Below are positions 15,600-26,990 of a DNA stretch of 64,000 nucleotides, in pieces. The number at the start of each line of letters is the position of its first letter. Position 1 is the first letter of the stretch. The stretch lies in assembly GCF_902143515.1 (NCBI RefSeq), contig NZ_CABFVD010000008.1, forward strand, positions 724-64,723, written 5' to 3'. A program made the translations under genes and the position numbers. The stretch is from Hathewaya massiliensis (GTDB taxonomy: Bacteria; Bacillota; Clostridia; Clostridiales; Clostridiaceae). The notes under the pieces were generated by a model, which ran no database searches, was not told the origin of the DNA, and worked only from the letters and a program-made list of their open reading frames with translations.

Positions 15600-16961
15600 T
15601 TAAGCTCTAATAATTTTCTTTTCCCATTGCCCTTTTCTATACATCATATAGCCGTATATACATATTATAAGATTACTAAATGACATGGAAAACCATATTC
15701 CTGTAGAACCTACATTAGTAAAATATTTAAATATTAATATCATAGGAAGTCTTACAGCCCAAAGTCTTCCTATTTCCATTGCCATAGAATATTTTGTGTG
15801 TCCTGAACCTTGAAACACACCTTGTAGTACACTAAATATGCCCATGAGTGGAAGTGATGCACAGGTAAATCTTAAATAAATTATGCCCTCACTTATAACT
15901 TTTAAATCATCCTTAGATTGCATAAAAAAGTTAATTACCGGATTCTCAAGTAAAACTAAAATTAGTGCTCCAACTATAGAAAAAGCAATGGTTAGTTTTA
16001 AAGATTTCACAAAACCTTCTTTTACTCTGTGCATCTGATCTGATCCTAAATTTTGACCAATAATAGAAGTTAAAGCTGCTCCCACTCCCATTGCAGGTTG
16101 CATTATAAGAGATGTAATTCTATTTACCATACCAAAAGCAGCTATGGTAGCCGTACCGTAAGATGCTATAAAGCCATTAAGAACCATAAATCCAAGAGCT
16201 GATCCAGATTGTCCCACCGAGGAAGGTAAGGCTATTTTTATAATCCTCTTTATAATAAAAGGATCAAATTTAAAATTTTTAAAGTTTGGTCTAATATGAC
16301 TTTTAGGATTCATAATTATAATAAAAGCTATGATTGAAAGAATTGCTTTTGCAATTAGGGTAGCTATAGCAGCACCAGCTATACCCATATTAAAGGTAAA
16401 TATGAACAATGGGTCTAATACTATATTCAAAACTGCACTTATAGCACTAAGTATAGTTGGCATCAATGTGTTTCCCTGAGCATTTAAAATTGAATTAAAA
16501 TTAAAGGCAAAAAACATAAACGGTGTATCTAAAAAAGTAATACTAAGATATATAATACTATATTTTTCAAGGTCCCCACTTGCCCCCATGAGTCTTACAA
16601 CTGTAGGAGTTATAAGATATCCTATAATAGAAAATGCTATGGCACATATAAAGGATATCACGATGAGCTGAGTTGCATATTTACTAGCTTTCTCTTCTTT
16701 ATTAGCGCCTATTAGCTGAGATAAAATAGATGTACCTGCAATGGAAAGTCCTATTCCAATAGATATAAACAAAAAGTTTACAGGCCAAACAAAAGCTGTA
16801 GCTGCAAATTGCACAGAACCTAATTTACTTACCCATACTCCATCAGCTAAATTATATAAAGTTTGAATTAAGTTATTAATCATAATAGGTATAGATAGTG
16901 TAATGATTACCTTATACATATCCCCTTTTAATATAAGGTTCTTTCGTTCTTGTAAATCCAT
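15600..16961 (-). CDS. MATE-family multidrug/toxin efflux transporter
   Basis: Cation-coupled exporter of 453 residues with about 12 transmembrane helices arranged as two related halves. The family motifs appear near the start of each half (PIMINNLIQTLYNLADGVWVSKLG at about 25-48, and ALPSSVGQSGSALGFMVLNGF at about 243-263). It starts at ATG 16961, preceded by AGGGGG. It is alone between convergent trpP and the divergent metal permease. Drug or metabolite substrates cannot be inferred. The sequence belongs to the NorM/DinF-like branch with many paralogues in clostridia. Confidence 0.92.
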   Translation of the reverse strand: MDLQERKNLILKGDMYKVIITLSIPIMINNLIQTLYNLADGVWVSKLGSVQFAATAFVWPVNFLFISIGIGLSIAGTSILSQLIGANKEEKASKYATQLIVISFICAIAFSIIGYLITPTVVRLMGASGDLEKYSIIYLSITFLDTPFMFFAFNFNSILNAQGNTLMPTILSAISAVLNIVLDPLFIFTFNMGIAGAAIATLIAKAILSIIAFIIIMNPKSHIRPNFKNFKFDPFIIKRIIKIALPSSVGQSGSALGFMVLNGFIASYGTATIAAFGMVNRITSLIMQPAMGVGAALTSIIGQNLGSDQMHRVKEGFVKSLKLTIAFSIVGALILVLLENPVINFFMQSKDDLKVISEGIIYLRFTCASLPLMGIFSVLQGVFQGSGHTKYSMAMEIGRLWAVRLPMILIFKYFTNVGSTGIWFSMSFSNLIICIYGYMMYRKGQWEKKIIRA

Positions 16962-17091
16962 AAAATTTCCCCCTATAATATATTTCGAAACTCTAAGTAA
17001 TATTATATCATTAAGTTTTCATGTTGAAAATAGCAACTTACTAAAAATGCAATTTAATATTGATTTATATTTAAATATAGTTTATACTTTA

Positions 17092-17110
17092 ATTGATAAT
17101 GATTATCAAT
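17092..17110 (+). promoter_or_regulatory. Fur box of the metal permease gene
   Basis: Perfect 19-bp inverted repeat (ATTGATAAT-G-ATTATCAAT) matching the Fur consensus GATAATGATAATCATTATC. It lies 34 bases before the gene start, overlapping the probable promoter. Confidence 0.85.
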
Positions 17111-17143
17111 ATTATGTAGTGTTTTAATGAAGGAGGTACTATT

Positions 17144-18394
17144 ATGATAAATGATATTTTTAAAATTATATTAAAATGTGCAGAGGATGCCTTTCTTCAA
17201 GTAGGTGTATTTGTAGGGGCAGTATTAATTATTTTTGGATATTTGGATTATAGAAAAAGTGGAAAACTAATACAAGGAATTGAAAATAGTAAAAGATTTC
17301 AACCTGCTATAGGTGCTTTTTTAGGACTTACTCCTGGTTGTGGTGGTGCAATTTTAGTAATGCCTCTTTTTATAAAAGGTAATGTTAGTTTCGGTACCGT
17401 TATTGCAACTTTAATTGCTACCATGGGTGACTCAGCTTTTGTATTAATGACATCTTCTATAAAGCATTATTTTTTAGTTAGTATTATTTCTTTTATAATA
17501 GCCATATTTGTTGGGTACTTAGTAGATTATTTGAAATTGGAACAAAAGTTAAATTTAAGAGTAAACATTGAAAACTCTAAAAGAAACTCTTCCCACAATG
17601 GATTAGAACATATAGAAACAGAATTTCAACTTGCTCAATGTAAAAATTGTAATAGCAATACAGAAACCGCATTGCATATAGGTCACTCTGAGGGGGATTA
17701 TGTAGATATAGCTCTTCATCATCAAAATAAAAAGAGAACTCCTTTGATGAAATGGGCACATAGCTTTACTCATGGCACTGGATATAAAATTTTCTGGCTG
17801 TTCACAGCTATTGGTTTAGTTCTTGGTATTGCTCTCCTAGGTCAAATAAATGTTAATACTGATATGTGGATTCCTAATCTAGGCACTGTAATAGGAATCG
17901 GTGGAACTATCTTTTCTATATTTTATATGATTATTAATAACAAATTTCTTGGAGATGACACTCATGAGGAAACTGAAAGTAAAATACTTTCCTTAAAAGA
18001 AACCTTTATTCACAATGCTAGTGAAACTGCCTTTGTTAATACTTGGGTTTTTGTAGCATATGTTATTTATGCAATTTCTGTATATTTTATGGGCGGAGAA
18101 GCTATTGTTGCAAACTGGCTTACTGCTACAGGCTTTATATCAATCATAGTAGGAGCTGCAATAGGTTTAATTCCTGGTTGTGGTCCTCAAATAATTTTTG
18201 TAACTTTATTTACAAAGGGCTTTGTACCCTTTGCAGCTCTACTTTCTAATGCTATATCACAAGATGGAGATGCTCTTTTCCCTCTTATAGCTATGGATAA
18301 AAAATCTTCACTTTGGGCTACCATTATAACTACTATCCCTGCCTTATTATTTGGCACAATATTTTATTTTATAGAAATTAAATTTTTTAGGTAA
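17144..18394 (+). CDS. putative heavy-metal permease (10-TM ArsP/manganese-transporter-like)
   Basis: Membrane protein of 416 residues built of two repeats. Each repeat contains a PGCG motif: LTPGCGGAILVMPLFIKG (about 64-81) and LIPGCGPQIIFVTLFTKG (about 345-362), followed by a GD(S/A) stretch. A hydrophilic central loop (about 150-195) is rich in His and Cys, with CKNCN plus several histidines, and is a likely metal-binding segment. The family is annotated as a putative manganese transporter or heavy-metal exporter, without firm substrate. The start at 17144 follows AAGGAGG. The perfect Fur box upstream implies induction under iron starvation, which would be unusual for a simple metal exporter. 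Confidence 0.75.
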   Translation: MINDIFKIILKCAEDAFLQVGVFVGAVLIIFGYLDYRKSGKLIQGIENSKRFQPAIGAFLGLTPGCGGAILVMPLFIKGNVSFGTVIATLIATMGDSAFVLMTSSIKHYFLVSIISFIIAIFVGYLVDYLKLEQKLNLRVNIENSKRNSSHNGLEHIETEFQLAQCKNCNSNTETALHIGHSEGDYVDIALHHQNKKRTPLMKWAHSFTHGTGYKIFWLFTAIGLVLGIALLGQINVNTDMWIPNLGTVIGIGGTIFSIFYMIINNKFLGDDTHEETESKILSLKETFIHNASETAFVNTWVFVAYVIYAISVYFMGGEAIVANWLTATGFISIIVGAAIGLIPGCGPQIIFVTLFTKGFVPFAALLSNAISQDGDALFPLIAMDKKSSLWATIITTIPALLFGTIFYFIEIKFFR

Positions 18395-18435
18395 TAATTT
18401 GATTAGAGAAAAGTTAGATATTTAAAATCAATATA

Positions 18436-18480
18436 TAAAAACAAGGTATGGAATAAAACTACTCCATACCTTGTTTTTTA
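18436..18480. terminator. bidirectional terminator between the metal permease and chlD
   Basis: Stem AAACAAGGTATGGA/TCCATACCTTGTTT, with TTTTTT on the plus strand and A-rich flanks giving a U-run on the minus strand. The genes are convergent. Confidence 0.85.
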
Positions 18481-20364
18481 ACTTAAATAATTTTTTACTA
18501 TTTTACTTATTTCCTTAGAACTTATGTCTTCTAATTTATAGTATTCTGCATTCATATTTTCAGCTATTTCCTTAGCTAATTTTAATTTTACAAAATCTTC
18601 TTCTGTATCTATTACTATAGTATGAATACCTTTTTCTCTTATTTGCCTCGCTACACCTATTGCTTCTTCTAAGGGATTATTACTATTTTGAGCTACATTA
18701 GTCCTTCCATCGGAAATCAATACTATAATCGGAAACATATTAGGTTCTTTCTTACTAGCAAATTTTATAACTTCATAAGCTTTTTTAAGACCAGCTGAAA
18801 GAGGTGTTTTACCTCCTGTAGGCATTTCTTTTAAACATCTTTCAGCTAAATCTACACTTCTAGTTATGTCTAAAAGAACTTCGGCACTTTCTTTTCTAAA
18901 AGCTATCATGCCAACCTTATCTCGCTTTTCATAGGCATCTGTAAGAAGAGATAATATAGTTCCTTTAACTTCTTTCATTCTTTTTTCAACTCCCATGGAA
19001 CCGCTAGCATCTACCACAAATAATATGGTGCTTCCTGTCCTATGTTCTCTAACCTTCTCTCTAAAGTCCTCTTTTTTTATACTAAAAGCAAATCCATTAT
19101 TTTCTCTAAATTTTTGATAGGGAGCTGCTGCCCTTAAAGTTGCATCAAAGGCTAAATCTCTAATCTTGCCCCTTGGAAAAGAGTATTTTACATATCTCCC
19201 CTTTTGCATATCAGTTCTACTTTTTATTCTCTTTCCAGTTCCCTTTATCTTATTAAACTTTCTATTAAGGGGACTTATATCTTCTAGCTTAAAAGATATG
19301 AAGTTATTAATATCTTCAATTTTATCCGTAGAACTATTACTATTATTTGAGATTTCACTTTCATGATTTTTTTCATCCTCTATGGACTCTTCATTTTCTG
19401 AAGGCTTTTCCTCTTCCATTTCTTCTAAGGGTGATTCTTCTGTATTTTCACCTGTGTCTTCATCCTTATCAGTAGAGTTTTTTTCATCACTGTAATTACT
19501 TATATCTGGGGATGCCTCTCTAATCCTATGTGGAAGTGCATAAGATGCTGCCTCCTTTATATCCTGTAAGGTTATATTGCACCTATTCTCTAAAGCAGCT
19601 ATTGCCTTTGCAGATTCTATTATTACTAGTTCTGCCCTATGCCCACTGCAATTACCCTGAGTACATATATCTGCTACAAGATTTATAATCTCATCTGTTA
19701 CTTTTACATCTTTTAAAACCTTTTTAGCTCTTAAAATAGACTTGTAGAGCTCTTTTTCTTTATTACTATAACTTTCTATATAAAATTTTTTATCCTTTTC
19801 GAAATCTAATCTTCTTTTTAATATTTCCATTCGTTCTAATACATCTCTACTTCCTTGTACTTCTACATAAAGCCCAAATTTATCTAATAATGCAGCTCTT
19901 AAGAATCCTTCTTCTGGATTCATAGTACCTATAATAGAAAATTTGCATTTGTGGCTATATGATATACCTTCCCTCTCCACATTATTTATTCCTGTGGAGG
20001 ATACTTCTAATAGACAATTTACTATATGTTCACTAAGAAGATTTATTTCATCTACATAGAGAATATTATTATGTGCTCTTTTTAATAATCCAGATTTAAA
20101 AGACTTTTTTCCTTCTACTATAGCCTTTTCCATATCTATAGTTCCTACTAAATTATCCTCAGTAATATTTAAAGGTACTTCTACAAATTCCATATCACTA
20201 ATTAAATGAGCAAGTCCCCTAACTAAAGTGGATTTTGCAGTTCCCTTTTCCCCACTAATCAGCACTCCACCTATGGAAGGATTTATTACATTTAATATAA
20301 GAGCTCTCTTTAAGTAGTCTTGACCTATTACTGCTGTAAAAGGAAACACCATATCTTCTATCAT
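18478..20364 (-). CDS. chlD: ChlD/BchD-like chelatase subunit (AAA plus VWA)
   Basis: Metal-chelatase motor partner of 628 residues. An N-terminal AAA+ domain (about 1-280) has a Walker [10 protein letters not shown] (about 38-46) and a DEINLL Walker B. An acidic, low-complexity linker follows (about 295-360, rich in Glu, Asp and Ser). The C-terminal von Willebrand A domain (about 440-628) has the MIDAS motif DASGSMG. It follows chlI by 16 bases and belongs to the cobalamin riboswitch operon with cobN, so a role in cobalt insertion is more likely than magnesium for chlorophyll. It is expected to form a ring complex with ChlI that drives the CobN subunit. Confidence 0.88.
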   Translation of the reverse strand: MIEDMVFPFTAVIGQDYLKRALILNVINPSIGGVLISGEKGTAKSTLVRGLAHLISDMEFVEVPLNITEDNLVGTIDMEKAIVEGKKSFKSGLLKRAHNNILYVDEINLLSEHIVNCLLEVSSTGINNVEREGISYSHKCKFSIIGTMNPEEGFLRAALLDKFGLYVEVQGSRDVLERMEILKRRLDFEKDKKFYIESYSNKEKELYKSILRAKKVLKDVKVTDEIINLVADICTQGNCSGHRAELVIIESAKAIAALENRCNITLQDIKEAASYALPHRIREASPDISNYSDEKNSTDKDEDTGENTEESPLEEMEEEKPSENEESIEDEKNHESEISNNSNSSTDKIEDINNFISFKLEDISPLNRKFNKIKGTGKRIKSRTDMQKGRYVKYSFPRGKIRDLAFDATLRAAAPYQKFRENNGFAFSIKKEDFREKVREHRTGSTILFVVDASGSMGVEKRMKEVKGTILSLLTDAYEKRDKVGMIAFRKESAEVLLDITRSVDLAERCLKEMPTGGKTPLSAGLKKAYEVIKFASKKEPNMFPIIVLISDGRTNVAQNSNNPLEEAIGVARQIREKGIHTIVIDTEEDFVKLKLAKEIAENMNAEYYKLEDISSKEISKIVKNYLS

Positions 20365-20380
20365 TTAACCCTCTTCCTCT

Positions 20381-21319
20381 CTAAGCTCTTTCCATAGATT
20401 TAATTATATGCTCCACCTTTGAATAATCCATTACTCCCTCTTCAAAAGGTCTTCTTCTCATCCTATGTGGAAGAACTAATTCTGCGGCTTCTCTCATATG
20501 CCTTCCTGTAACATTAAGTTCCCCATAAAAAGCTGCAATAGTGGTTGCAGCCTTTATCATGCTAATATCTGCCCTATGACCATCTACTTCCATTTCAATG
20601 CTTATAGTAGCTGCCATTTCTAAAATATTATAATCATAATTTACTCTGCTTAAAATTTCCTTAGCTTTTAAAATTCTCTCTCTTAGCTCTTCTTGCCTTT
20701 TATCATAAGACTTTATAAATTCTTCCCTATTTTTTTCATATTGAAGTCTTCTTTTTATAACTTCCACCCTTTTTTCTTTTTCCCTTTCTCCAATAACATT
20801 AACCACCATACCAAACCTATCTAAAAGTTGAGGTCTTAAATCCCCTTCTTCAGGATTCATAGTTCCAACTAAAATAAACTTTGATGGATGAGAGTAGGAA
20901 ATACCCTCTCTTTCTATGGTATTAACACCCATAGCTGCAGCATCTAATAGTACATCTACTACATGATCATCTAATAAATTAACTTCATCTACATATAGAA
21001 TATTTTCATTGGCCGAAGCTAAAATCCCAGGTTCAAATTTCTTTTCTCCTTTTTTAATAGCATGTTCTATATCTAAAGTACCAACCACTCTATCCTCTGT
21101 AGCACTTACGGGAAGATCTATAACCTTCATCTTACCCCCTTTAGATTCTTTTAGAAGTGCTGCAAGGGCACGTACTGCTGTTGATTTTGCTGTGCCCTTT
21201 TCCCCTTTAATTAGAACCCCTCCTAAAGATGGATTTATTACATTTAGTATTAATGCCTTCTTCATAGACTCTTGTCCAACTATAGCTGTAAATGGATAAA
21301 CCTCTCTTATACTTTCCAC
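20381..21319 (-). CDS. chlI: ChlI/BchI-like chelatase AAA+ ATPase
   Basis: AAA+ ATPase of 312 residues, the hexameric motor of class I chelatases. It starts with [19 protein letters not shown]. Walker A is [13 protein letters not shown] (about 38-50) and Walker B is [16 protein letters not shown] (about 107-122). A sensor/arginine region ([11 protein letters not shown]) and the C-terminal helical lid ([11 protein letters not shown]) complete the domain. Length is slightly shorter than plastid/cyanobacterial ChlI (about 340). It is located 16 bases before chlD and about 50 after cobN, in one transcript. With the cobN neighbour and the cobalamin riboswitch, it probably energises cobalt insertion. 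Confidence 0.9.
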   Translation of the reverse strand: MESIREVYPFTAIVGQESMKKALILNVINPSLGGVLIKGEKGTAKSTAVRALAALLKESKGGKMKVIDLPVSATEDRVVGTLDIEHAIKKGEKKFEPGILASANENILYVDEVNLLDDHVVDVLLDAAAMGVNTIEREGISYSHPSKFILVGTMNPEEGDLRPQLLDRFGMVVNVIGEREKEKRVEVIKRRLQYEKNREEFIKSYDKRQEELRERILKAKEILSRVNYDYNILEMAATISIEMEVDGHRADISMIKAATTIAAFYGELNVTGRHMREAAELVLPHRMRRRPFEEGVMDYSKVEHIIKSMERA

Positions 21320-21369
21320 AAATACCCTCCCATACTTTCCATATACTTTTATCTTATATTTTTTAAATA

Positions 21370-24300
21370 TTATTCTTCAAGTTCCCCTTCTAGTTTTAGG
21401 ATTTCTCTTATTAATTCTTCTTTTTGATCCTCTTTAGGATTCCAATACCCTCTATTTTCATATTCAAGCATAAAATTAAGCATTTCCATGTAAGCCCACT
21501 TGTTATTTTCTTTAAGTCTTCCCCTCAACTCTTCATCTTTTATATAAGTATTAAACATTTTATCATAAACCCAATTTTCTACCTTGTTAGTGGTTGCAGA
21601 TAGTCCTAAAATATTCTCAAATCGCTTATTTATCTCACTTCCAGCATGATAATCATGTTCTAATAATCCTTCTATCCATTTTGGATTTAAAAGTCTAGTT
21701 CTAACCCCTCTATTTATAGACTTTTCTACATCCTCTGTTAAAATTTCTTCTCCTGTAGTATCAGTAATATACATCTCCGCTTTCTTACCTCTAGATATTT
21801 CAACAGACTTTGAAAGCCCTCCAAAAAATTCATAGTAATGATCTAAATCTGTAATTTCGTATTCATGATTACTTCTAATCTGAGATACTATATCCACCAC
21901 TGAAAGGTTGTTTTTAAAAAGTTTTTCTGCTTTTTTTCCTCTATAATTAGGGCTATATACATGGTTTAGACTATCTATATATGACTTTCCTATATCCTCT
22001 TCTGATTCCCAACTTTTAGTTTCTATTAAACTAGTAACTTTTGTGCCATACTCTCCTTCTGCCGGTCCAAACAATCTTGCTGTACTAAGTTCACTAGCTT
22101 CTTCTTTGCAATAACCTTCCTCAAGCAATTCATTATATATTATTTTGCTATGTTTTTTTACATAATTCATATTGTCATTTTCATCTAAACTGCTTATTTC
22201 AACAAAAAGTCTTGTTAGCTCTTCCATAATGTTAGGAAACATATCTCTAAAAAATCCACATATATTAACAACCACGTCTATTCTAGGCCTCTTCAATTCT
22301 TCTAGAGGAATTATCTCAAATTTATTTTTAAATTCCCTAGAATTAGTTTTAAATCTTACTCCCAAATACCATAAAATCTGTCCAAGGGTTTCTCCTCCAG
22401 TCCTAGAAGTCTCAAGCCCCCATAAAACTGATGCTATACTCTCTGGATATTTTGAATTATTATTTTTATAATTTTCTAAAGTATTTTGAGATATAATTAC
22501 TCCCCTATTAAAAGCAAAAATGGAAGGTATGCTAAAAGGATCAAATTGATGAAGATTATATCCAGTTGGCATACTCTCTGGGCTTCTTATAATATCTCCT
22601 GCTAGTTTACTTGGAATATATTCTGAAGAAAGTCCTTTTAATAATCCACTAAACTCATGACTATAAAGTACTTCATTGTATAAAATCTTAGCAGATTTAA
22701 GTTCTTCTTCTATTTCTCCTATAATATCTCTACTTGAAAATTTCTTCTCTAATATAAGTTCTCCATGACTTATGTAAGAACTTATTACTCTTTTCATCTC
22801 TTCTTTTATATCTTCAATTTCTTCTATTTTATTTTCTTTTAAAAGATCTTCATAATTCTCTCCCCTTAAAGTTGCCATAAGAGAATTCAACGATTTGCCA
22901 GAAGGTCTATTAAAAGAAAGAACTTCTCTTATATAGTTTATAGCTTCTTCCCTAGAATAAGCCTCCCCAAAAATATGAAGTCCCTTTGGTATAAGAGAAT
23001 TTTTCATTCTGTAGAGTTCTTTTTCTATATCTTCTAAGGAATTAAATGGTAGATTGTTTTTTAAACTTAAAGATTTTATCTCTTCTACTATGTCTTTACT
23101 CAAAATAGGATTAAGTCTTTCAGCTTCATAGTATTTATGAAACAGATTTTCTATATTAGTAAACTCTCCATAAAGATCACTTTCTATAAACATAGGAGGT
23201 TTATATCCTATTAAGGTGGCAAGGGATCTTCTCTTTGCTATCATAGCTTCAGAAGGATTTCCTACATAATATAAATACAAATGAGGTATAGCTCCTGTTA
23301 ATATATCTGGAAAACACTCTCCTGAAACACCACATTCTTTTCCTTTTAAAAATTCAAGAGTTCCATGGGTACCCACATGAATTATTACATCAGCTTTAAA
23401 TTCTTCTTTTATATAGTTATAAAAAGCTAAGTACTGATGATGTGGTAATAATTCTTTATTATGATACAGCTTTTCTGGATTTTCATGAACCCCTCTACTT
23501 GGCTGAAGTCCTATAAATACCTTACCTCTTACAATACCAGGAATTAAAAACTCATTTCTAGAACTCATTACATCTCCTGGTACCTCTCCCCACTGCTCTA
23601 TTATTTTTTTCTTATGTGAAATAGTATTAAGAAAACTACTATATTTTTCACTGCTATATTTTAAACACTGCTCTTCTCCTTCTATTCTCTTCCATCTTGG
23701 AGAATTTACTATTCCATTATTTATAAACAACTCTTTAAGTGCCTTGCTATATATAGGTTCTACGTCATAGTCTTCTTCTTTTAATCTTTCTAATATATTT
23801 TCTATGGATTTAAAAGTATCTAAAAAAGCTCCTCCAAAAATATTAGCTTCACCTGGTGGATAATTGTAACATACAATAGCAACTCTCTTATCCCTATTTT
23901 CCTTTCTTCTGAGTTTAACCAAATTAAATGATAACTCCCTTAATTTTTCCACTCTTTCTTCTATAATGTTAAGTTTTGTTAAGGTTACACCATACTTTTC
24001 TTTATTCTCTATAATATCTAAAGCCCCCACTGGTATCATGTCTATAGCACCATCTAGCTCTGGAAGCATTATGGAAACTAAAAACTCAGAAGTATTTAAC
24101 CCTTCCACACTATTTTCCCATTGTACTTTAGTTTTTCTAGTCATAAAAAATGGATGAAGTAATGGAACATTTAAAAGTCTTAGAAGTTCTAATGATCTCG
24201 TAACATCTCCTCCCATAGGTCCTGCCCCAAGCCTAAATGGCAGAAAGTTTATTATTAATTCAACTTCTATATCAAGACTTCTTATTATTTCCTCTAATTC

Positions 24301-25110
24301 CTCATTTCTTCTTAAAGCTGAAGCTGGGAATACTAAGGGAAGTATATTAAAATCTTTTTTAAACTTCCTATATATTTTTTCAACTTCACTCATGGTATCT
24401 GTAGGATAATTGTAGCCACTAAACATAAATAATAAGTTAGGTTTCTCTTCATCTCTAAACATAACCTCTGAAAATTCCTTAAAGGTCCTAAATCTTTCTT
24501 TTCTTTCAAAGCTATAAAAATTTATATTCTCTACCTCTATAGGCTCCTTAGGTTTTGGAAATTCTCTTATATTACCATAGTCTCTCATTAAAAGATATAA
24601 TAAATTTTTAAAATCTTCCTCTGTGGAGTTTGTCCAATACTTACTGATATAAGATAAATTTTTCATGTCTTTAAGTATTCCTACTGGGATCATGCTACCC
24701 AATTTTTCAGACATATTCATCATCTTGTTCATCTTTTTCATATGTGATTCATCCATACCTTTTGATGAACTCTTACTTCCCATATCCTTCATAGTTAGTT
24801 TTCCAAGTCTCATAGATTTTTGTATATCTGAACTTCTATCTCCAATAGGAACAACATTTCCCTTAGCATAGCTGCATGCCTTAGCTACTTTTTCATAGTT
24901 TTCCATAGGTGCTCCCATAAGGTCTATTAACACAACATCTGAATCCTCTATATCAGCAAATAGTCTTTCCCATGCATGGAGACTTAACTTTTCTCTTCCA
25001 TTATATAACTTTAAATCTAAAACTTTAGGGTATCCTTCTTCTATATCTTCATGAATTTTTACAAGACAATTTAAAGCCACATTAGAAATTGTAATTACTG
25101 TTATCTTCAT
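21370..25110 (-). CDS. cobN: CobN-like cobaltochelatase large subunit
   Basis: Porphyrin/corrin-binding catalytic subunit of 1246 residues in the CobN/ChlH family. It belongs to the ATP-dependent class I chelatases that insert cobalt into hydrogenobyrinate a,c-diamide (CobN) or magnesium into protoporphyrin (ChlH). Long blocks typical of the family are seen, for example [24 protein letters not shown] (about 580-605), where the HGTHGT-type histidines occur as HVGTHGT. A GTG at 25116 opens the frame two codons earlier, but the ATG at 25110 sits about nine bases after AAAGGG. It is in a cobalamin riboswitch operon with a corrinoid-type ABC transporter upstream and ChlI/ChlD downstream. This organism type otherwise uses the anaerobic CbiK/CbiX route, so its exact substrate is open. 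Confidence 0.88.
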   Translation of the reverse strand: MKITVITISNVALNCLVKIHEDIEEGYPKVLDLKLYNGREKLSLHAWERLFADIEDSDVVLIDLMGAPMENYEKVAKACSYAKGNVVPIGDRSSDIQKSMRLGKLTMKDMGSKSSSKGMDESHMKKMNKMMNMSEKLGSMIPVGILKDMKNLSYISKYWTNSTEEDFKNLLYLLMRDYGNIREFPKPKEPIEVENINFYSFERKERFRTFKEFSEVMFRDEEKPNLLFMFSGYNYPTDTMSEVEKIYRKFKKDFNILPLVFPASALRRNEELEEIIRSLDIEVELIINFLPFRLGAGPMGGDVTRSLELLRLLNVPLLHPFFMTRKTKVQWENSVEGLNTSEFLVSIMLPELDGAIDMIPVGALDIIENKEKYGVTLTKLNIIEERVEKLRELSFNLVKLRRKENRDKRVAIVCYNYPPGEANIFGGAFLDTFKSIENILERLKEEDYDVEPIYSKALKELFINNGIVNSPRWKRIEGEEQCLKYSSEKYSSFLNTISHKKKIIEQWGEVPGDVMSSRNEFLIPGIVRGKVFIGLQPSRGVHENPEKLYHNKELLPHHQYLAFYNYIKEEFKADVIIHVGTHGTLEFLKGKECGVSGECFPDILTGAIPHLYLYYVGNPSEAMIAKRRSLATLIGYKPPMFIESDLYGEFTNIENLFHKYYEAERLNPILSKDIVEEIKSLSLKNNLPFNSLEDIEKELYRMKNSLIPKGLHIFGEAYSREEAINYIREVLSFNRPSGKSLNSLMATLRGENYEDLLKENKIEEIEDIKEEMKRVISSYISHGELILEKKFSSRDIIGEIEEELKSAKILYNEVLYSHEFSGLLKGLSSEYIPSKLAGDIIRSPESMPTGYNLHQFDPFSIPSIFAFNRGVIISQNTLENYKNNNSKYPESIASVLWGLETSRTGGETLGQILWYLGVRFKTNSREFKNKFEIIPLEELKRPRIDVVVNICGFFRDMFPNIMEELTRLFVEISSLDENDNMNYVKKHSKIIYNELLEEGYCKEEASELSTARLFGPAEGEYGTKVTSLIETKSWESEEDIGKSYIDSLNHVYSPNYRGKKAEKLFKNNLSVVDIVSQIRSNHEYEITDLDHYYEFFGGLSKSVEISRGKKAEMYITDTTGEEILTEDVEKSINRGVRTRLLNPKWIEGLLEHDYHAGSEINKRFENILGLSATTNKVENWVYDKMFNTYIKDEELRGRLKENNKWAYMEMLNFMLEYENRGYWNPKEDQKEELIREILKLEGELEE

Positions 25111-25152
25111 AGCCACCAGCCCTTTTAATTTAATGTTTAAACTCTCAAATTA

Positions 25153-25941
25153 TTAACTATTAGATAAAACATAAAAATAAGGTTTTTTAGTATCTTCTCT
25201 TTTAAACACTTTAGACTTTATATTAAATATTTCTTTTAAATTTTTTTCCGTTATAATCTCTTCACCACATCCACTTTTAATTAATCTTCCTTCTTTTATA
25301 ACAAATAACCTATTCGAATATCTAGCTGCCTGATTAATATCATGAAGAACCATTAAAACAGTTAATTTATCCTCTTCATTTAAGGTTTTAATAAGTTCTA
25401 ATAATTCTATCTGATGGCAAATATCCAAATAAGTAGTTGGCTCATCTAAAAGAAGAATTTTAGGTTTTTGAGCAAGAGACATTGCAATCCAAGCTCTTTG
25501 TCTTTCTCCCCCTGATAATGTACTTAACTTTCTATGTTGAAAAGGGAGTAATTTTGTTCTATCCATAGCCCAATTTACCGTATCTATATCTTCCTTTGTG
25601 TCCCTTCCAAAGAAACTTTTATAAGCATACCTTCCATAGGTTACAAGTTCTTCCACTGTTAAATCTAAATTAGAATTATAATTTTGTGATACATATGCCA
25701 TATTTTTAGCTACAAATTTATTATTCATGGTTTTTATATGCTTACCATCTAAAAAGACTTCTCCTTCATAATTTTTTATGTTTCTTGATAAAACTTTAAG
25801 TAAGGTGGTTTTTCCTGAACCATTAGGTCCTATGATTGAAGTTATTTCCCCCTTTGATATCTTTATATCTATATCTTTTATAATTGTTTTTTCCTTAATT
25901 TTAACGGTGATATTTTTACCTTCTAATATTAAATCATTCAT
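25153..25941 (-). CDS. btuD: ABC transporter ATPase, BtuD-like (cobalamin/corrinoid)
   Basis: Nucleotide-binding subunit of 262 residues in the FecE/BtuD branch. Walker A GPNGSGKTTLL (about 39-49), Q-loop YVSQNYNS (about 84), signature LSGGERQRAWIA (about 142-153), Walker B ILLLDEPTTYLD (about 162-173) and the switch His in LHDIN are all present. It pairs with the FecCD-type permease 8 bases upstream in the same transcript. The operon is headed by a cobalamin riboswitch, so corrinoids are the likely cargo. Fe-siderophore import is the alternative for this branch but lacks regulatory support here. The symbol is by role. Confidence 0.85.
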   Translation of the reverse strand: MNDLILEGKNITVKIKEKTIIKDIDIKISKGEITSIIGPNGSGKTTLLKVLSRNIKNYEGEVFLDGKHIKTMNNKFVAKNMAYVSQNYNSNLDLTVEELVTYGRYAYKSFFGRDTKEDIDTVNWAMDRTKLLPFQHRKLSTLSGGERQRAWIAMSLAQKPKILLLDEPTTYLDICHQIELLELIKTLNEEDKLTVLMVLHDINQAARYSNRLFVIKEGRLIKSGCGEEIITEKNLKEIFNIKSKVFKREDTKKPYFYVLSNS

Positions 25942-25949
25942 TTTATCAC

Positions 25950-26990
25950 CTAAGCCTTTCTTAGTAAATATAAGAAAAATGGTGCTCCTAGAACAGCCAT
26001 AGCTACTCCTACAGGAATCTCTACAGGACTAAATATGGTTCTTGACAAAGTATCACAAACTAAAAGCACTGTAGCACCTAAAAGCCCAGAGGCTGGTATT
26101 AAATGCTTATAATTAGATCCAACCATTATCCTTGCTGTATGAGGCACTATTAAACCTACAAACCCTAAAAGTCCTGCTACAGATACGGAGCTTGCTGCCA
26201 ATACGGCGGCTACAGCTGTCATTATAAGCCTAGTTCCCTCCACATTAAGTCCAAGACTTCTAGCTATATCATCTCCTAAAACTAAGATGTTCATCTTTTC
26301 ACTCATTAAAATTGCTACTATAAGCCCTATTATAGTGTATGGAAAAATCACCGACACTTGTGGCCAACTCCTTGCTGAAAGACCTCCTGTCATAAACATT
26401 AAAGCACCATGAACCCTATCACTATAAAATACTAATAAGGCTGATATTCCTGCACCTAAAAGACTTGATACTGCCACACCAGATAAAATAACTCGCATAG
26501 GTTGAATACCACCTTTCCATGCAAGAGCATAAATAAGAAGGGCAGCACCCATGGCACCTAAAAAGGCTACAGGTGTGAGCAACTCTTGATGCTCAGGAAA
26601 AATTATCAAAAGTATTATTCCCGTAAGGCCTGCCCCTGAAGAAATTCCTATAATGCCTGGGTCTGCAAGGGGGTTTTTCATAACCCCTTGCAATATGGCA
26701 CCAGAAATTGAAAGATTCATTCCAACTAGAGCTGCTAATATACTTCTTGGAACTCTAACATTCCAAATTACTATTCTCTTTGAATCCATATTACTACTTG
26801 TTAATGCTTCTATTATCTCCCTAAATGAAAGTTTCATAGTTCCAAACATATTACTTATAAAAAAACTAGCTACAACACATATAAATAGTATAATAATTAT
26901 ATTCCACTTATAATTATGAGATTCACCTTTTAAATTATTATATTCAACCTTTTCTATACTATTTTTATTTGATTCCCATTTCCTCAACAT
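25950..26990 (-). CDS. btuC: ABC transporter permease, BtuC/FecCD type
   Basis: Membrane subunit with about ten transmembrane helices, 346 residues from the ATG at 26990. It carries FecCD-family motifs RVPRSILAALVGMNLSISGAILQGVMKNPLADPGIIGISSGA (about 82-123, split here only for description) and GLIVPHTARIM. The earlier ATG at 26996 lies only three bases after the GGAGG site, while 26990 has a nine-base gap, so I prefer the latter. The start overlaps the 3' end of the binding-protein gene by 26 bases, indicating translational coupling. Corrinoid import is inferred from the riboswitch. Confidence 0.87.
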   Translation of the reverse strand: MLRKWESNKNSIEKVEYNNLKGESHNYKWNIIIILFICVVASFFISNMFGTMKLSFREIIEALTSSNMDSKRIVIWNVRVPRSILAALVGMNLSISGAILQGVMKNPLADPGIIGISSGAGLTGIILLIIFPEHQELLTPVAFLGAMGAALLIYALAWKGGIQPMRVILSGVAVSSLLGAGISALLVFYSDRVHGALMFMTGGLSARSWPQVSVIFPYTIIGLIVAILMSEKMNILVLGDDIARSLGLNVEGTRLIMTAVAAVLAASSVSVAGLLGFVGLIVPHTARIMVGSNYKHLIPASGLLGATVLLVCDTLSRTIFSPVEIPVGVAMAVLGAPFFLYLLRKA

